64,000 nt of DNA, from the NCBI GenBank assembly GCA_963854835.1, contig OY978525.1, forward strand, positions 67,190,407 through 67,254,406, given 5' to 3'. Source of the DNA: Megamerina dolium (taxonomy: Eukaryota > Arthropoda > Insecta > Diptera > Megamerinidae). Every line of letters begins with the position of its first letter. Position 1 is the first letter of the stretch. The translations under genes were made by a program, and so were the position numbers. Positions 30,181 through 41,601 of this stretch are shown here, one piece after another. The notes beneath the pieces are model-generated. The model did not search any database, was not told the origin of the DNA, and saw only the letters and a list, made by a program, of their open reading frames with translations.

Positions 30181-30834
30181 CAAAACAAGGTTTTTGTTAA
30201 TTAACGAAAAGACCGGGTATCGAACTCGCGTTGTGCGTTGGTGACTTTCACTTCGTAACGTCAAAGTTAGCCTCCTACTGCAAAGACAAAGAACATATGC
30301 CTGCATAGTGCACTTATATAAGTAAAAGCACACAAGATCGCTTTGAATTTTGTTTGTTTTTTTCCATAAAAGAAACTGAGAGAGAACTCAAAAAGTTAAA
30401 GAGGGAAAATAATTAAGCTAGAACCTTGCAACATGCTAAAATACACTAAAACTATACTTCATAAATTAAAACATGTGATAAGAACTATTTAAAATCATAC
30501 AATTACGTATAAACAAGGCAGAAAGATATAAAGCAGAAAAGGGTAATTATGCATGATTTCGACATATGGGTGTGTGTTTCTTCGTTGTATTCGAACGCTT
30601 TTTCGGGAATTTTCGTTAGGAGAACTAATTCGAAAATAAGAATAAGTTTTACGTTATTTTGAAGGTTTGTGCTTATATTTCAATAGTAAATATCCAATAG
30701 TGTAATCCGAAGGCTTGTACTCATTAAGGGCGTTCAAAGTGACCTCTTCAAAATGAAATACCGAAATTGTGGGCAAGATTCCGCTCGAACCAGTTATCTA
30801 AAACGCAAAAAGTAAAAAAAATCTTATTTCTGAA
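30181..30834. other. AT-rich stretch with a tRNA-like segment
   Basis: At about 30205-30285, minus strand, a pol III box B-like GTTCGATACCCGG is preceded by a tRNA-sized, weakly tRNA-like sequence. It could be a SINE head or a decayed tRNA gene; I cannot fold a convincing cloverleaf. The rest is AT-rich with no gene. Confidence 0.3.
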
Positions 30835-32372
30835 AATAATGAAAAGAAGTAATGATGCAATTTTGTTTTAAATATGTTTTTATCATTACATAGCAAAAAT
30901 TATCTTATTTCATTAAAAACTTAACAAGTTATTAACATAAAACGAAAAAAATTCAATGACAAAAGTCTACATACGGCGCGCATTCCACGCTTCTTTTTTG
31001 TTGTGTGTTGCGGCGCAATAACGGGAAAGTACCGCTAGTTACATTTTGCTGTTTTGCTAGGTAATAGACATACTTGGATTGCATTTCGTTGTATTTTGGC
31101 TGTTTCCAGAAGTTCGTGGTTGTGACAATGGCTTCCCGTAAAGAAATATCAATTGATTTGCGAAACTTAGTAGTAAAGTATAGAAATGAAAACAAATCGT
31201 ATGGTGAAATATCAAGCTTATTAAATTTAACAAAATCAACAGTTCAAACAATATTCAATAACTACAAAAAAACGAACGAAAAAAACGAGATGTATCATTC
31301 ATTTTGAAAGAAGTGGATCAAAATCCGAAAGTGGCAGGCACTAAGTTGGCCGCAGAGCTAGCAACTAGGTCAAATACAAATGTGCATCCACGAACAGTTC
31401 AAAGAGCCTTGAATAATAATGGGTTTCACAGCAGAACTCCGCGTAGGAAACCGTATATAAGTGAAAAAAATCGCAAACTTCGTTTGGAATTCACGCAAAA
31501 GCATTTAGACAAGGGAATTGATTTCTGGAAACGAGTATTATTTACAGATGAGTCAAAATACAATTTATTTGGAAGTGACGGTAGAGCCAAAATTTGGAGA
31601 AAACCAAATACCGCAATGAAAGCGAAACACTTAGTTCCTACGGTGAAGCATGGCGGTGGGAGTGTAATGGTTTGGGGCGCTGTCGCTGCATCTGGAGTTG
31701 GAAATTTGGTTTTTTTTTTTTTTAACATGGATCGCTTTCAATATAAATCTATTTTGAAACAAAACTTAAAAGCATCGGTTGATAAACTATGCCTTGGTGA
31801 GAGTTGGATCTTTCAACAGGATAGCTATCCAAAACATACCGCCCACATCGTGAGGGACTGGCTGCTTTACTACGCTCCACGACAACTGTATTCACCTCCT
31901 CAAAGCCCAGACTTAAATATTATTGAACACGTTTGGGAGCTTTTGGAGCGGAAGATACGGAAACATCACATTACTAGTGCCCTAGTACTAAAAGAGAAGC
32001 TGCAACAGGAATGGCAACAAATAACGGCCCTTGAAATCGAAAATTTAGTCGGTTCAATGCCCCGACGTTTGCAAGCAGTTATAGATGCTAGTGGAGGGTC
32101 AACCAAATATTAAACGACGACTTATTTTAACTTTTAGTGCCTTATCAAAGTATTTCCTTTTGATTTTCAAATCGTACGTAGACTTTTGTCATTGAATTTT
32201 TTTCGTTTTATGTTAATAACTTGTTAAGTTTTTAATGAAATAAGATAATTTTTGCTATGTAATAATAAAAACATATTTAAAACAAAATTGCATCATTACT
32301 TCTTTTCATTATGTTTTTGGACATGTCAGATAGCCGAAATGGTCGCCGTACGTATACTTTTGTCGCTCACTG
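30835..32372 (+). mobile_element. Tc1-like transposon with IR/DR-type ends
   Basis: Long inverted repeats flank a DD34E transposase: 30836-30978 matches the reverse complement of 32174-32314. The right end runs on to CAGTGAGCGACAAAAG (outermost bases at 32372) followed by TA at 32373-32374. The motif gacaaaagt-tac occurs at both the inner and outer ends of the right repeat (32174-32195 and 32345-32368), which is the IR/DR layout. The outermost part of the left repeat is missing or diverged, so the element is probably immobile. Confidence 0.85.
31128..32113 (+). pseudogene. Tc1-family transposase, one frameshift
   Basis: The ATG at 31128 starts MASRKEISIDLRNLVVKYRN with a Tc1 paired-like helix-turn-helix (YGEISSLLNLTKSTVQTIF). 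Near 31300 the frame shifts once, then stays open to KY and a stop at 32113. The catalytic triad is FTDESKYNLFG, FQQDSYPKHTA and NIIEHVW, with 34 residues between the second Asp and the Glu. A run of about 14 T at 31708-31721 encodes a tract of Phe in place of the usual residues after GNLVF and may be a slippage product. Confidence 0.88.
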
Positions 32373-32498
32373 TATGTAGTTGCGAACCACAAAGCTTTGG
32401 TTTTTGAAACTGGAAACATAAGATTTGCGGTTGCAACTATAAAAAGATGAAGCTTCGAGTGATTGCCTTCATTTGCTATAGACATTCACTCGAGAGAT
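32373..32498. other. short spacer between two DNA transposons
   Basis: About 125 bases with no recognised feature between the Tc1-like element and a mariner. Confidence 0.4.
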
Positions 32499-33765
32499 AA
32501 GTCTGATGTAAGTATTCGTGGGTTGCGATGGTGGCCCCATTGCTTACATGTAGAAAAGAGAAATCCATTATTTTTCGAATAGTTGAATTTAGTTATCTGT
32601 TTCAGATGGCGTTAGAAATATAGGATTTTGAACTAAATAAACTTTTTAGGCAGTTTTGTGAGTGATTGACTCAGTATTGTCTGAGCACACGTCAAAGATG
32701 GATACCAGTAAAGAGAAAATACGCCATATTTTACAGTTTTTCTTCGATAAAGGCAAAAATGCAAACCAGACAGCTGAAAATGTGAATAGTGCTTATGGTT
32801 CTGATACTGTAAAATCCAATCAAGTGCAATTTTGGTTTCGTCGATTCCGTTCCAGTAATTTTTATGTCAAAGATGCACCACGCTCTGGAAGGCCAATTGT
32901 CGAAAATATCGATAAAATAATGGAAATCGTCGGGTTTGACCGTCAAGTAAGCACTATTGCCCAGGAGCTAAATATTGCACAAAAAACCGTTTGGAACCAT
33001 TTAAATAAGGCTGGGTACAAAAAGAAACTCAATGTATGGGTGCCACACGAGTTAAAGTAAAAAAAACGTCATTGACCGAATTTCCATCTGCGAATCGCTG
33101 CTGAATCGCAACAAAATCGATCCATTCCTGAAGCGGATGGTTACTGGTGATGAAAAGTGGGACACTTACCACAACGTCAAGCGAAAACGGTCGTGGTCGA
33201 ATCGCGGTGATCCGGCGCAAACGGTGGCCAAGACAGGATTGACGGTCAGGAAGGTTTTGCTATGTGTTTGGTTGTATTGGCAGGGAATCATCTACTATGA
33301 GGTGCTCCTCTAGGGCCAAACTCATAATTCGGACCTGTACTGTCAATAATTGGAACCTCTGAAGGAAACAATCGCCCAGAAGCGATTGTTTCTGTTTTGT
33401 TGTTTTGAAGAGTAGAGGAATTGTGTTCCATCAAGACAACGCCAGGTCACACACAATGATAGTGACTCGCCAGAAGCTCCGGCAGAATGGTTGGGAGGTC
33501 CTTATGCATCCACCTTATAATCCGAACCTAGCACCAAGTGATTACTACCTGTTCCTGTCTATGGCGAATGATTTTGCTGGTGAAAAATTCGCATCAAGAG
33601 CAGCTTATGAAAATCGTCTGTCCCATTTTTTTTGCCAATAGGGACGAGGGTTCCTATGAGAGGGGCATTATGAAATTACCTTCAAAATGGCATTTCACCT
33701 AAATCGGATCATTCTAACTATGCTAAATAAAACCTTAAATTTAATGCAAAAATAATATGGATTTC
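32499..33765 (+). mobile_element. mariner family B, copy 1, with transposase pseudogene
   Basis: The transposase starts at ATG 32698 (MDTSKEKIRHILQF) and stays open for 120 codons through FRRFRSSNFYVKDAPRSGRP and WVPHEL. It then breaks repeatedly, but homologous pieces continue (VTGDEKW near 33145, HQDNARSHTM near 33428, HPPYNPNLAPSDYYLF near 33510) to about 33640. The layout is that of mariner DD34D transposases. The left end shares aagtctgatgtaag with copy 2 at 37948. Clear terminal repeats were not found, so the borders are approximate. Confidence 0.82.
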
Positions 33766-33943
33766 TTTTTTCTAGATCTATATAATACTTTTTCATAATA
33801 TATTAGATGAACAGCGATGAGCTGGTCTCTAATAATATGTATAAGTTGGACAGTGCCAATCGAATAGGAATCTACGACCAACATATTTTAAAATTAATAA
33901 AAATTGATAAAAATTAATAAAAGTTGGTCCAACCATTAAAATG

Positions 33944-35047
33944 TCATTCAACGCGATTTGTGTGGAGTTGCGGCATTAGGCATCGAATACAACGCGTAAT
34001 TTGGTGCTTGTACTTTGCGACCTCAGTACACACTGATGCGGAATGACGTAGTGGAGACCACTTGGAACTTCCTTGCCAATTAATGACATGTGTCCTAAAA
34101 AGAGATATTATCTCATGAAATCCAAATACATTTCCCACATTTCTCATTAATCTCCTTTCGAGTGATAGAAAACGTCGTTTCGCGACTTCAAAAGACAATC
34201 CTAGAGCGTTGTGACCAGCTTTGAAAGGCAACCAAACTTCGAATAGCCCTGAAGGCAAAAACTTTGTGTTTTCGACAAAGTGGTTCTCGCATAATTGCTG
34301 TTCAGGCGAAAACTTTGTAACATTTTTCTCAACTGGGATTTCTTCTAATTCCCAGAATTTTTTGATCATAGAGTCAATTGAGCTTAACTCTTTAAATTGG
34401 CACAACGCATTAACGGCAAACGAGTGAGAACTATGTCGCTTCTTGTACTTTCCAGAAACAATCCAACCGAATAGCGTTTTTTGTAATGTCGGCACATTAG
34501 CACTCTTTTTAACCTGGCCGACAGCAAGTATCTTGAAAAAGGTTTCAGCACCTAAAAGTAAATCTGCTCTTTGAGGTTTGAAGAAACTAGGATCTGCTAA
34601 TTGTATATTCTGAGGAATGTTCCAATCATTAGTGTTGACGGCATGGTCTGGTTGGTAACCTGATATTGAACGAATAACCGAGAAATCTGTCGAAAACTCA
34701 TGTTCATTCAGGCGCGACTTGACGAATGCATGAACACCAGACCGAACAGCCATATTTGATTGGCCGATGCCAGCAATGCTCAGGTGTCTCTCGGTCCTAT
34801 GAAGACGAAGCTTCTGAGCAAGTTCTTCAGTCATAAAATTTACTTGCGATCCGGAATCCAAAAAAACGCGAGCTAAAAGGTAGTCTCCTGAATTACATTT
34901 GACCCTGACTACTGCAGTAGCCAATATGACTTTATCCATATAATCCGATACATGCATGACATGGGAGGATGAAGAATGTACTGACAGTGGCCGGGTCTCG
35001 AATGACACAGGATACTGATGTAACAATGTGTGATGCAACGATTGCAT
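33944..35047 (-). pseudogene. BEL/Pao fragment: protease and start of RT
   Basis: In minus sense the frame starts at the end of a zinc knuckle (SLHHTLLHQ), then an aspartic protease (VFLDSGSQVNFMTEEL) and the conserved linker (DLLLGAETFF, LQKTLFGWIVSGK, IKKFWELEE), with FLPSGLFEVWLPFK leading to the RT. At about 34060 the frame shifts and coding homology ends at 33944, well before the RT catalytic motif. The element is therefore truncated at its 3' side. It is clearly different from the BEL at 2288-13013. Confidence 0.82.
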
Positions 35048-35444
35048 ACACTACCTCAATTCGTCTTGCATTTTGAGACCGTGTGCACTTTTTTGAGGCA
35101 ATTGATGCACAGCGGAGCAGACTTGCAAACTCGAATCTTTGCTGAACTGATAATGCCATGAAAGCACTACAAGCGGAGATGGAATCATCAACTGCATTAC
35201 AAAATAAACACTTTGCGCCATGTTTCAATGTAGTTGCAGCAAAGGATGAGTTATTGGCCCTCTTATGGCCATTATCGTTTTTAAACCTCTGTTGAACAGC
35301 TGTACCTTTGGGTTTGGAAGTTGACGCTTCTTCAGCAGAAATGTGCTGGTATCGTTTATTAAGCGCGGCTTCACAATCGCTCCACAAAGGCAGAATGTCA
35401 TAGTTCAGCTGCTCTTCCCACTTTATTGTTGTTGTAGGATCCAC
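34932..35444 (-). pseudogene. BEL/Pao fragment: gag zinc-knuckle region
   Basis: A frame preceding the protease part: WEEQLNYDILPLWSDCEAAL, then a zinc-knuckle array (CLFCNAVDDSISAC, followed in shifted frames by Cys/His remains). Frame changes occur near 35050 and 35440. Confidence 0.65.
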
Positions 35445-36224
35445 CTTTGCATAACTAAATGAATAATTATATCATTCGTTATTTTTTTATCATCGCCTAA
35501 TGATAAAAGTGAGTTGTACACAGCCGACACTGTGTCTATCATTGAACGAAGTGATGATGCCGATGGTTTTATAATTGGTGGTAAACTGAAAAGCATCGTA
35601 ATGTTGTCGAAAAATATCAAGCATATCATATACCCTTTTAAGGCTGGCTAATGCCTTTGAGTAATTTTCATCTGATATCTGAAAAGCCTTAACTGTTCCT
35701 AAGGCTTCACCAGACAGACACGATGTCAGATGATTGAACTTTTCTATATCTGGAAGAGTCTGGTCATTATGTATTAGACTTTCAAATAAACTTATAAAAT
35801 TCTTGAATTCCGAATACTTGCCTTTGAATTTCGGAAGGGCCATTTTGGGAAGTCGAGAATGAGTCGGATTTATTAATGATGCTTCAACCGTAGTACTCTT
35901 ACGTGACTTGCATAAAAGTGACATGAATAATGCCTTTGTACTTACGCAAATGTCTTCTAAATCTCCTCGACTCTCATCTCTATAGTCAATCATATCGACA
36001 TCCGACTGACATGCCATTAACTTGGTAATATAAGAATTTAGAATCTCGAGTCGGCACTCCAGTTCATTTGAATCCGACGAGATAGTTTTGTTGACCAGCG
36101 ACTGTTGAATTCGGACAATATTGCCTTTGATTAAGGACCATTGAGTCTTTAACTCCTTAAGCCTATCAAGTTTACTTGGGGACACATGCAAATCTTGTCC
36201 CTTCACCTCTGTTCCTTTCTTCAT
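35423..36224 (-). pseudogene. BEL/Pao fragment: gag N-terminal part
   Basis: The gag starts at ATG 36224 (MKKGTEVKGQ). A helical N-terminus is followed by the gag core LPKMALPKFKGKYSEFKNFISLFESLIH, IEKFNHLTSCLSGEALGTVKAFQIS and ALASLKRVYD. The frame is lost near 35600, where the overlapping frame continues with FSLPPIIKPSASSLRSMIDTVSAVYNSL. This is the canonical BEL/Pao gag layout with one frameshift. Confidence 0.8.
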
Positions 36225-37570
36225 CTTGTAAGAAATATGCAACTACTAACGAAATAAAATGTAGTGCCGTAAGCGAAGACGAAAAAATCGAAAACAATTG
36301 AAATTAAATTATTCAATTGGAATTTCGTTGCTGTTTATACAAATTTCGTAACCTTTTGATAAATTGATTTTTACCAGTGCACAAAGATGATGTTATCCAC
36401 TGTAGTATTTCAGCTGTTGTAATTTTTCTTGGAAATTATAGCGAGACAATAGCGAGAGAATAACAACAAGTCAACAACAAGTACTCAGCTGAGCGAAAAC
36501 GAAACGAGAAATAGGCGTAAGCACGTGGAGTTGTTGTTTTAATGTATGTATGTCAAAGCACGTTTGAAAAGTATCCGAAAACGAAATTGTTTAGCAACGA
36601 GAAAACGAATAGCTTATTTCATAAATAAACTTCAAATTTTACATTAGTCCTTTATTTGTTTCTCTTTTTATAAAGTTCTGTGTGTATATAGGTATGCCAT
36701 TAAGATTAGTTATTTGATCTAATTTGAATTAGTTATAATTACTCAACTATTATTTTTGTTGTTTTATAGAAATGAATATACGATCATATTATCGCCTACA
36801 TACACACAATATTATACATTATGAAAATTATTAAAATTTTTACTTGTTCAGACATTTTGACAGCATCGACGACAGGTTTGTTGGCAGCAGCGTTGACGGT
36901 TATGACGTGGCAGTTTACAGCGGCCTTGACAGTGGCAGTTTGCAGCGGCCTTGACAGTGGCAGTTTGCAGCGGCGTTTACGGTAACAGCGGTGATCGTAT
37001 TGGCGCAATTCACGTTGACGACGTGATAGTATGCAGCAAAGTTGACTGCAACGCAGCTACAGATGATCAGCAACGGTTGATTCTAAAGGAATAACAGTTT
37101 TTTTTTAACTTAAACGTTTATTCTTATTTCGTTTCACGTTAACCCGTTATAATTTATGTGTTTTAACACTTTTGTTAAACTGTGTTTTAAATGTATTTGT
37201 ATGTAATAGAATAAGCCGTTCTATATACATAGATCTATTCCCCTTATCGAATTCTGTTACTGTTTTTGAATCTTGAAGAAATTTAACAATTTTATATTTA
37301 TAATATGAGTACTTTAAACTCAAATATGAGTATCAATACTATAGTTTTTTAGAATAATAATTTGACGGTAAATGGCGTTGGTATATCACTATATTTAATT
37401 ATCACTTTAGCAATTTGAAACACACTCTCACTGTCGTTCATATGCTATTCGCTTGTTGCTACTGAGTGTCAATTTACCCGCTTAATTATTCACTTTACGA
37501 TATTTTCCATTTGTTCGACACAATTTATGTTAGCATAATACACGTGCACTTCACAGGCATTAGCACTAAT
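36225..37570. other. leader of the BEL fragment with a 26-bp tandem repeat
   Basis: About 1.3 kb between the primer site and gag in minus sense. At 36907-36985 a unit of about 26 bp (gtggcagtttgcagcggcctt) is repeated three times, and GC-rich variants continue to 37010. The rest is AT-rich without a recognised gene. Confidence 0.5.
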
Positions 37571-37588
37571 GTCCCTGCTCGGGTGCCA
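37571..37588 (-). other. possible primer binding site, tRNA-Lys-like
   Basis: The minus strand reads TGGCACCCGAGCAGGGAC, two mismatches from the complement of tRNA-Lys (TTT type). It lies in the right place for the BEL fragment whose gag begins at 36224. Confidence 0.5.
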
Positions 37589-37947
37589 TGAAAAACTTGA
37601 CTTTGCAAGTCAAAGATTTTGATATATTAGGCAATTCGAACCTATATAGCTAAATCCTTATTAAAGATATGTAGGTAGTAAAGGTAGAGAAAAAAGACGA
37701 GAAGTGCCATTGGCGCTGTACCACTAAACTTTATTTTATTTTTTATTCTTAGTTATGATGAAAATAGAGGTAAGTATGTACAATATTGGTAAATAGCCGT
37801 AAGTATATGACATAAAGTAAAAATAGAAATTCAATATGTAAGTAAATATGTACTAAATATGTAAGTAAGTAAGTATGTATTAAATATATAAGCAATAGGC
37901 ATGCAATAATTCAATATTTAACCCTTAGATTACTGATTTGACGCAAC
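37589..37947 (-). repeat. probable 5' LTR of the BEL fragment, partial
   Basis: The sequence after the primer site starts TG on the plus strand (CA at the LTR 3' end in element sense). It carries short gtaagta-rich repeats near 37860 and is cut off by mariner copy 2 at 37948. No second LTR copy is present for comparison. Confidence 0.4.
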
Positions 37948-38450
37948 AAGTCTGATGTAAGTATTCGTGGGCTGCGATGGTGGCCCCATTGCTTACATGT
38001 AGTAAAAAGCAATCCATTATTTTACGAATAGTTGAATTTAGTTATCTGTTTCAGATGGCGTTAGAAATATAGGATTTTGAACTAAATAAACTTTTTAGGC
38101 AGTTTTGTGAGTGATTGACTCAGTATTGTCTGAGCACACGTCAAAGATGGATACCAGTAAAGAGAAAATACGCCATATTTTACAGTTTTTCTTCGATAAA
38201 GCAAAAATGCAAACCAGACAGCTGAAAATGTGAATAGTGCTTATGGTTCTGATACTGTAAAATCCAATCAAGTGCAATTTTGGTTTCGTCGATTCCGTTC
38301 CAGTAATTTTTATGTCAAAGATGCACCACGCTCTGGAAGGCCAATTGTCGAAAATATCGATAAAATAATGGAAATCGTCGGGTTTGACCGTCAAGTAAGC
38401 ACTATTGCCCAGGAGCTAAATATTGCACAAAAAACCGTTTGAAACTCAAT
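37948..38450 (+). mobile_element. mariner family B, copy 2, truncated
   Basis: It is nearly identical to 32499-33033 with a single-base deletion near 38199 that breaks the transposase frame. A 31-bp deletion joins ccgtttg to aaactcaat at 38441, and homology ends at 38450. The left border is identical to copy 1, so the truncation is at the right. Confidence 0.85.
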
Positions 38451-39950
38451 CCACTATTGAAATTAATGAATAAAATTAGCATTGCCACTACATTCAGTGA
38501 TAGTGGAGATGAATCCACTGTGCACTAGTACAATTGAATAGCTGAAAGTATCAGTAGTAAAAAATTAGTGGGGCTTAAAATTTCATTGCAACGAAATATT
38601 GAAACTTATTCTTATTTTTCCTTATATTGGGCGTTTTTCTTTAATTGTTCCAAACGTACCATACAGCTGTGTATAAAGATAAACATGGTATGGAATTGTG
38701 GTACATGTATGAAATTATGGCGCTGAAAAAAACAAAGTAAATTGGACAGCTGATTGGCGCCAAATTTCATTCTTTTCTTTTTCTTTTTTCCGATTATTCG
38801 GGATAAACTACGACTATTCTATTCTACATTTGGAATGAATAAAGAAAACGGTCCATTGATAACATGGCAACTATGTAATTTGCTAGTACATAAAGAAAAA
38901 AATTTTTTTATTTATTATTTAGCTTAAAAGATTGAAACGGCTAGAATAGTTCAATTTAGCGGCGTCAAAAATCCTGTTTCTTAATGTTTTAAAGATTAAG
39001 TAAAGAGTTTTAGCAGAAAGTTTTAATTACAATAGCAAAATAAGCGAATTATTAGAATTTGACTGTTTTTCCGAAATAGTTACGTTCGCTACTTTTCCAG
39101 TAATAATTATCCATCAGCAAATTTCCGGAGAATAAGTAACGATTTGCTATCAAAGAGAGAAATATCACAAAAAGTAAGCGAACGTAAAGTTTGCAAAAAC
39201 TTATACATCTGATGATTGTTTACATTTTCATGAAGAAGAAAAACAATTAAAATTAAAAAGAATAAATGGAATATTTAAGAAAGCTAGTCGTGAAGTGTTC
39301 CCTTGGATCATTTCGTATTAATTTGTTTAACTACTGAAGACACTTGACAAAAAGTATATTTAATTACATCATGCATATTTATTATGCTAATATTTCGTTT
39401 TTCATTTACAAATAAAAATTTTCATATATACTTAAATTGCGGTCAAATTGTTCTTTATCAGATGTTTTCTGGCAAATTTCTACTGGTAAATATTTGTCCA
39501 GTAAAATTTGCAACTTCTCATCAAAAACAACTGTCACTTTACTCTCTCAATTTCACCTCTTTTGCTGGATTTTTGTGTACGCGAACAGCAAAACCTGTAA
39601 TTTGTAATAATTATCAATAATTATCAGGTACGCGAACGCAATTGATATGAAAGTGAATGTCAAAATAAGAAAATAAGTGAAGCCAAAATAAGAGAAATAA
39701 AGCAATTAGAACTGCAATTGTCTCTTAATTTCATTAAAATTGAATAGGAGGATTTTAGCGAAAGAGCTTAAACGGCAGACGGAATTGAAAAAGGGCTGCA
39801 GACTATATTTTGTGCAATGACATTTTTGCAAATTTGTCATTCGTGTGAAAAGTTATATTCATTTGAAAATGAGTAAAATTTTTTAAGAAATATTTTGTAC
39901 TATGCTTTTTATATAAAAAAAGCAAAACCGGTGGTAAAACATGCAGAGAA
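38451..39950. other. AT-rich stretch, nothing recognised
   Basis: No coding homology or clear repeat. Short elements such as agcgaacgt (39176) and acgcgaacg (39631) in opposite sense hint at a decayed inverted repeat, but I cannot define one. Confidence 0.4.
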
Positions 39951-41520
39951 ATGAAACCTACCGTCCAGCTTTGGTTCGCTCGATTCCGTTCTGGAAACTT
40001 TGCTGTTCAATATTTACCTCGCTCTGGCAGGCCAGTTACTGGAAAAACGATGCAATTTTGCAACTGCTGGAGCTAACCCGGCATGCGAACTGTTAAGATA
40101 TAGCACTAAACAGCAACCACATAACAGTTTAAAATCATTGTAAAAAGGCAGGCTGCTCAAAGAAGCTCGATGTTTGGGTCCCAAATGAATTAACGCAAAA
40201 TAATTTGATTGACTTGAAATTTGATTAAACGCATCAAAATTGAACCATTGCTGAAGTGTATCATCACGGGTGATGAAGAATATTAAACGAAAAAAAATTA
40301 TGGTCAAGAGTCACAACACTAAATGCAAGTATAATATGAATAATTGCGAACACCCTAGAGTAAAAAGGCATATCGAAACGAATGTCATATAAAAGCGAAT
40401 ATTCAAAGATCAGTATAAAACAATAAGAAAAAAAAAACAAATGCGAATACAGTAAGGGCGCAAGAGAAATGACGAATTTTGTTCATAATTAACAAGATAT
40501 AAATGTGAGAAATAAAGAACGTGGAAGACCGCTAAAAGAGTTAGAAAATACCGAATGGCTCGAAATATTGGACGAAGACGGCCTTTAAGCCAACAATAGT
40601 AGAAATGTTAAACGATCAAGTAACAATTTCTAGCTGTTTATATGCTATGAGAAAGATTCAAAATTCAGGAAGATGGGTGCGACATGAATTGACTGAAAGG
40701 TAGCAGCAAAACCACAGAAAAAAAAATATGTGGTATTTAAAGCCCCAAAAGGCTCATTGACCGAGCATCTCTTCCATTACTGTTGCGTGTGTTAAATTTT
40801 GAACATTATGAGAAGGGACCTACTTATTTTTGCCGGTTCCGAACGGCAGAAACCTTGTGACATCACTTTTTCTGTGCTTTGTCACAGAGTTCTTTTGGAA
40901 GCTTTTCCATGGCAAATTGTTACTGCCGGAAGAATTGACAATTGCTTCCCGATAGGTGGGTACCGTTCGAAAGAAAAATCTTTTGGAAAACCACAAAAAC
41001 ATCGGTAAAATTTTACTTCATCGGAACTAACGAAAGTCTTTTTAGCTCTGCATTGTTACTAGTAATGAAAAATGATTTATTACGAGAATCCAAACGGGTA
41101 AAAATATTGGGTTGATCCAGAAAACCATCATCTTCGACTGCAGAACTGAATCGATTCGGAAAGAAGAGATTGGGCGCAGGAAGGTGTGGTTTATTGTAAG
41201 GTGTAAGTAAGATAATTTTGCTTCATGATAACGCCCCATCAGACAAAGCAAAACCGGTGCAAAGTACGATGAAATCACTTGGCAGGAAAATCTTGCTCCA
41301 CCCACCTTACTCATCAGACTTGAATCCTCCTGATTATTATTTGTTTTTATCGATGGAACACGCAATTAAAGAGCAGCACTTTAATATACCTGAAAAACTG
41401 GAAAATTGGGTATTTGAATAGTTTTCATCAAAACAGTAATCTCATTTTTGAGTGGCATCCACAAATTGTCCGGCATTTTCAAAACGGCTAGAAAGCAATG
41501 GACAGTATTTTGAATAAAAT
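39951..41520 (+). mobile_element. decayed mariner, split by a SINE
   Basis: Scattered transposase pieces appear in mariner order: VQLWFARFRSGNF with PRSGRPVTGK (39970-40045), a VPNELTQ-like piece (40175-40200), HDNAPSDKAKPVQSTM with HPPYSSDLNPPDYYLF (41220-41350) and IPEKLENWVFE with GQYFE at the end (41390-41510). Many frame breaks show it is old. The SINE at 40719-40990 lies inside it. Confidence 0.65.
40719..40990 (-). mobile_element. tRNA-derived SINE, copy C (5'-truncated)
   Basis: The reverse complement matches copies A and B from the tail (ccacata plus A/T-rich end at 40719-40731) through ccggttccgaacggcagaa and ctttgtcacagagttctttt to ttcgaaagaaaaatctttt. The tRNA-like head is absent, so it is a 5'-truncated copy. 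Confidence 0.82.
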
Positions 41521-41601
41521 ATGTTTCCGACAGAGTCGCAAGTTAAATTTACAGTACAAGAGATGTCGCTATAGTGACATTAAAGCAGTATTATATTAAA
41601 G

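Noticed and set aside
29533..30950. match between the 3' LTR start and the sequence before the tRNA-Lys primer site at 2034
   Set aside because: I looked for the 5' LTR end (cttatctataaatctataaa) in this region and did not find it, so I do not claim the two LTRs as a verified pair.
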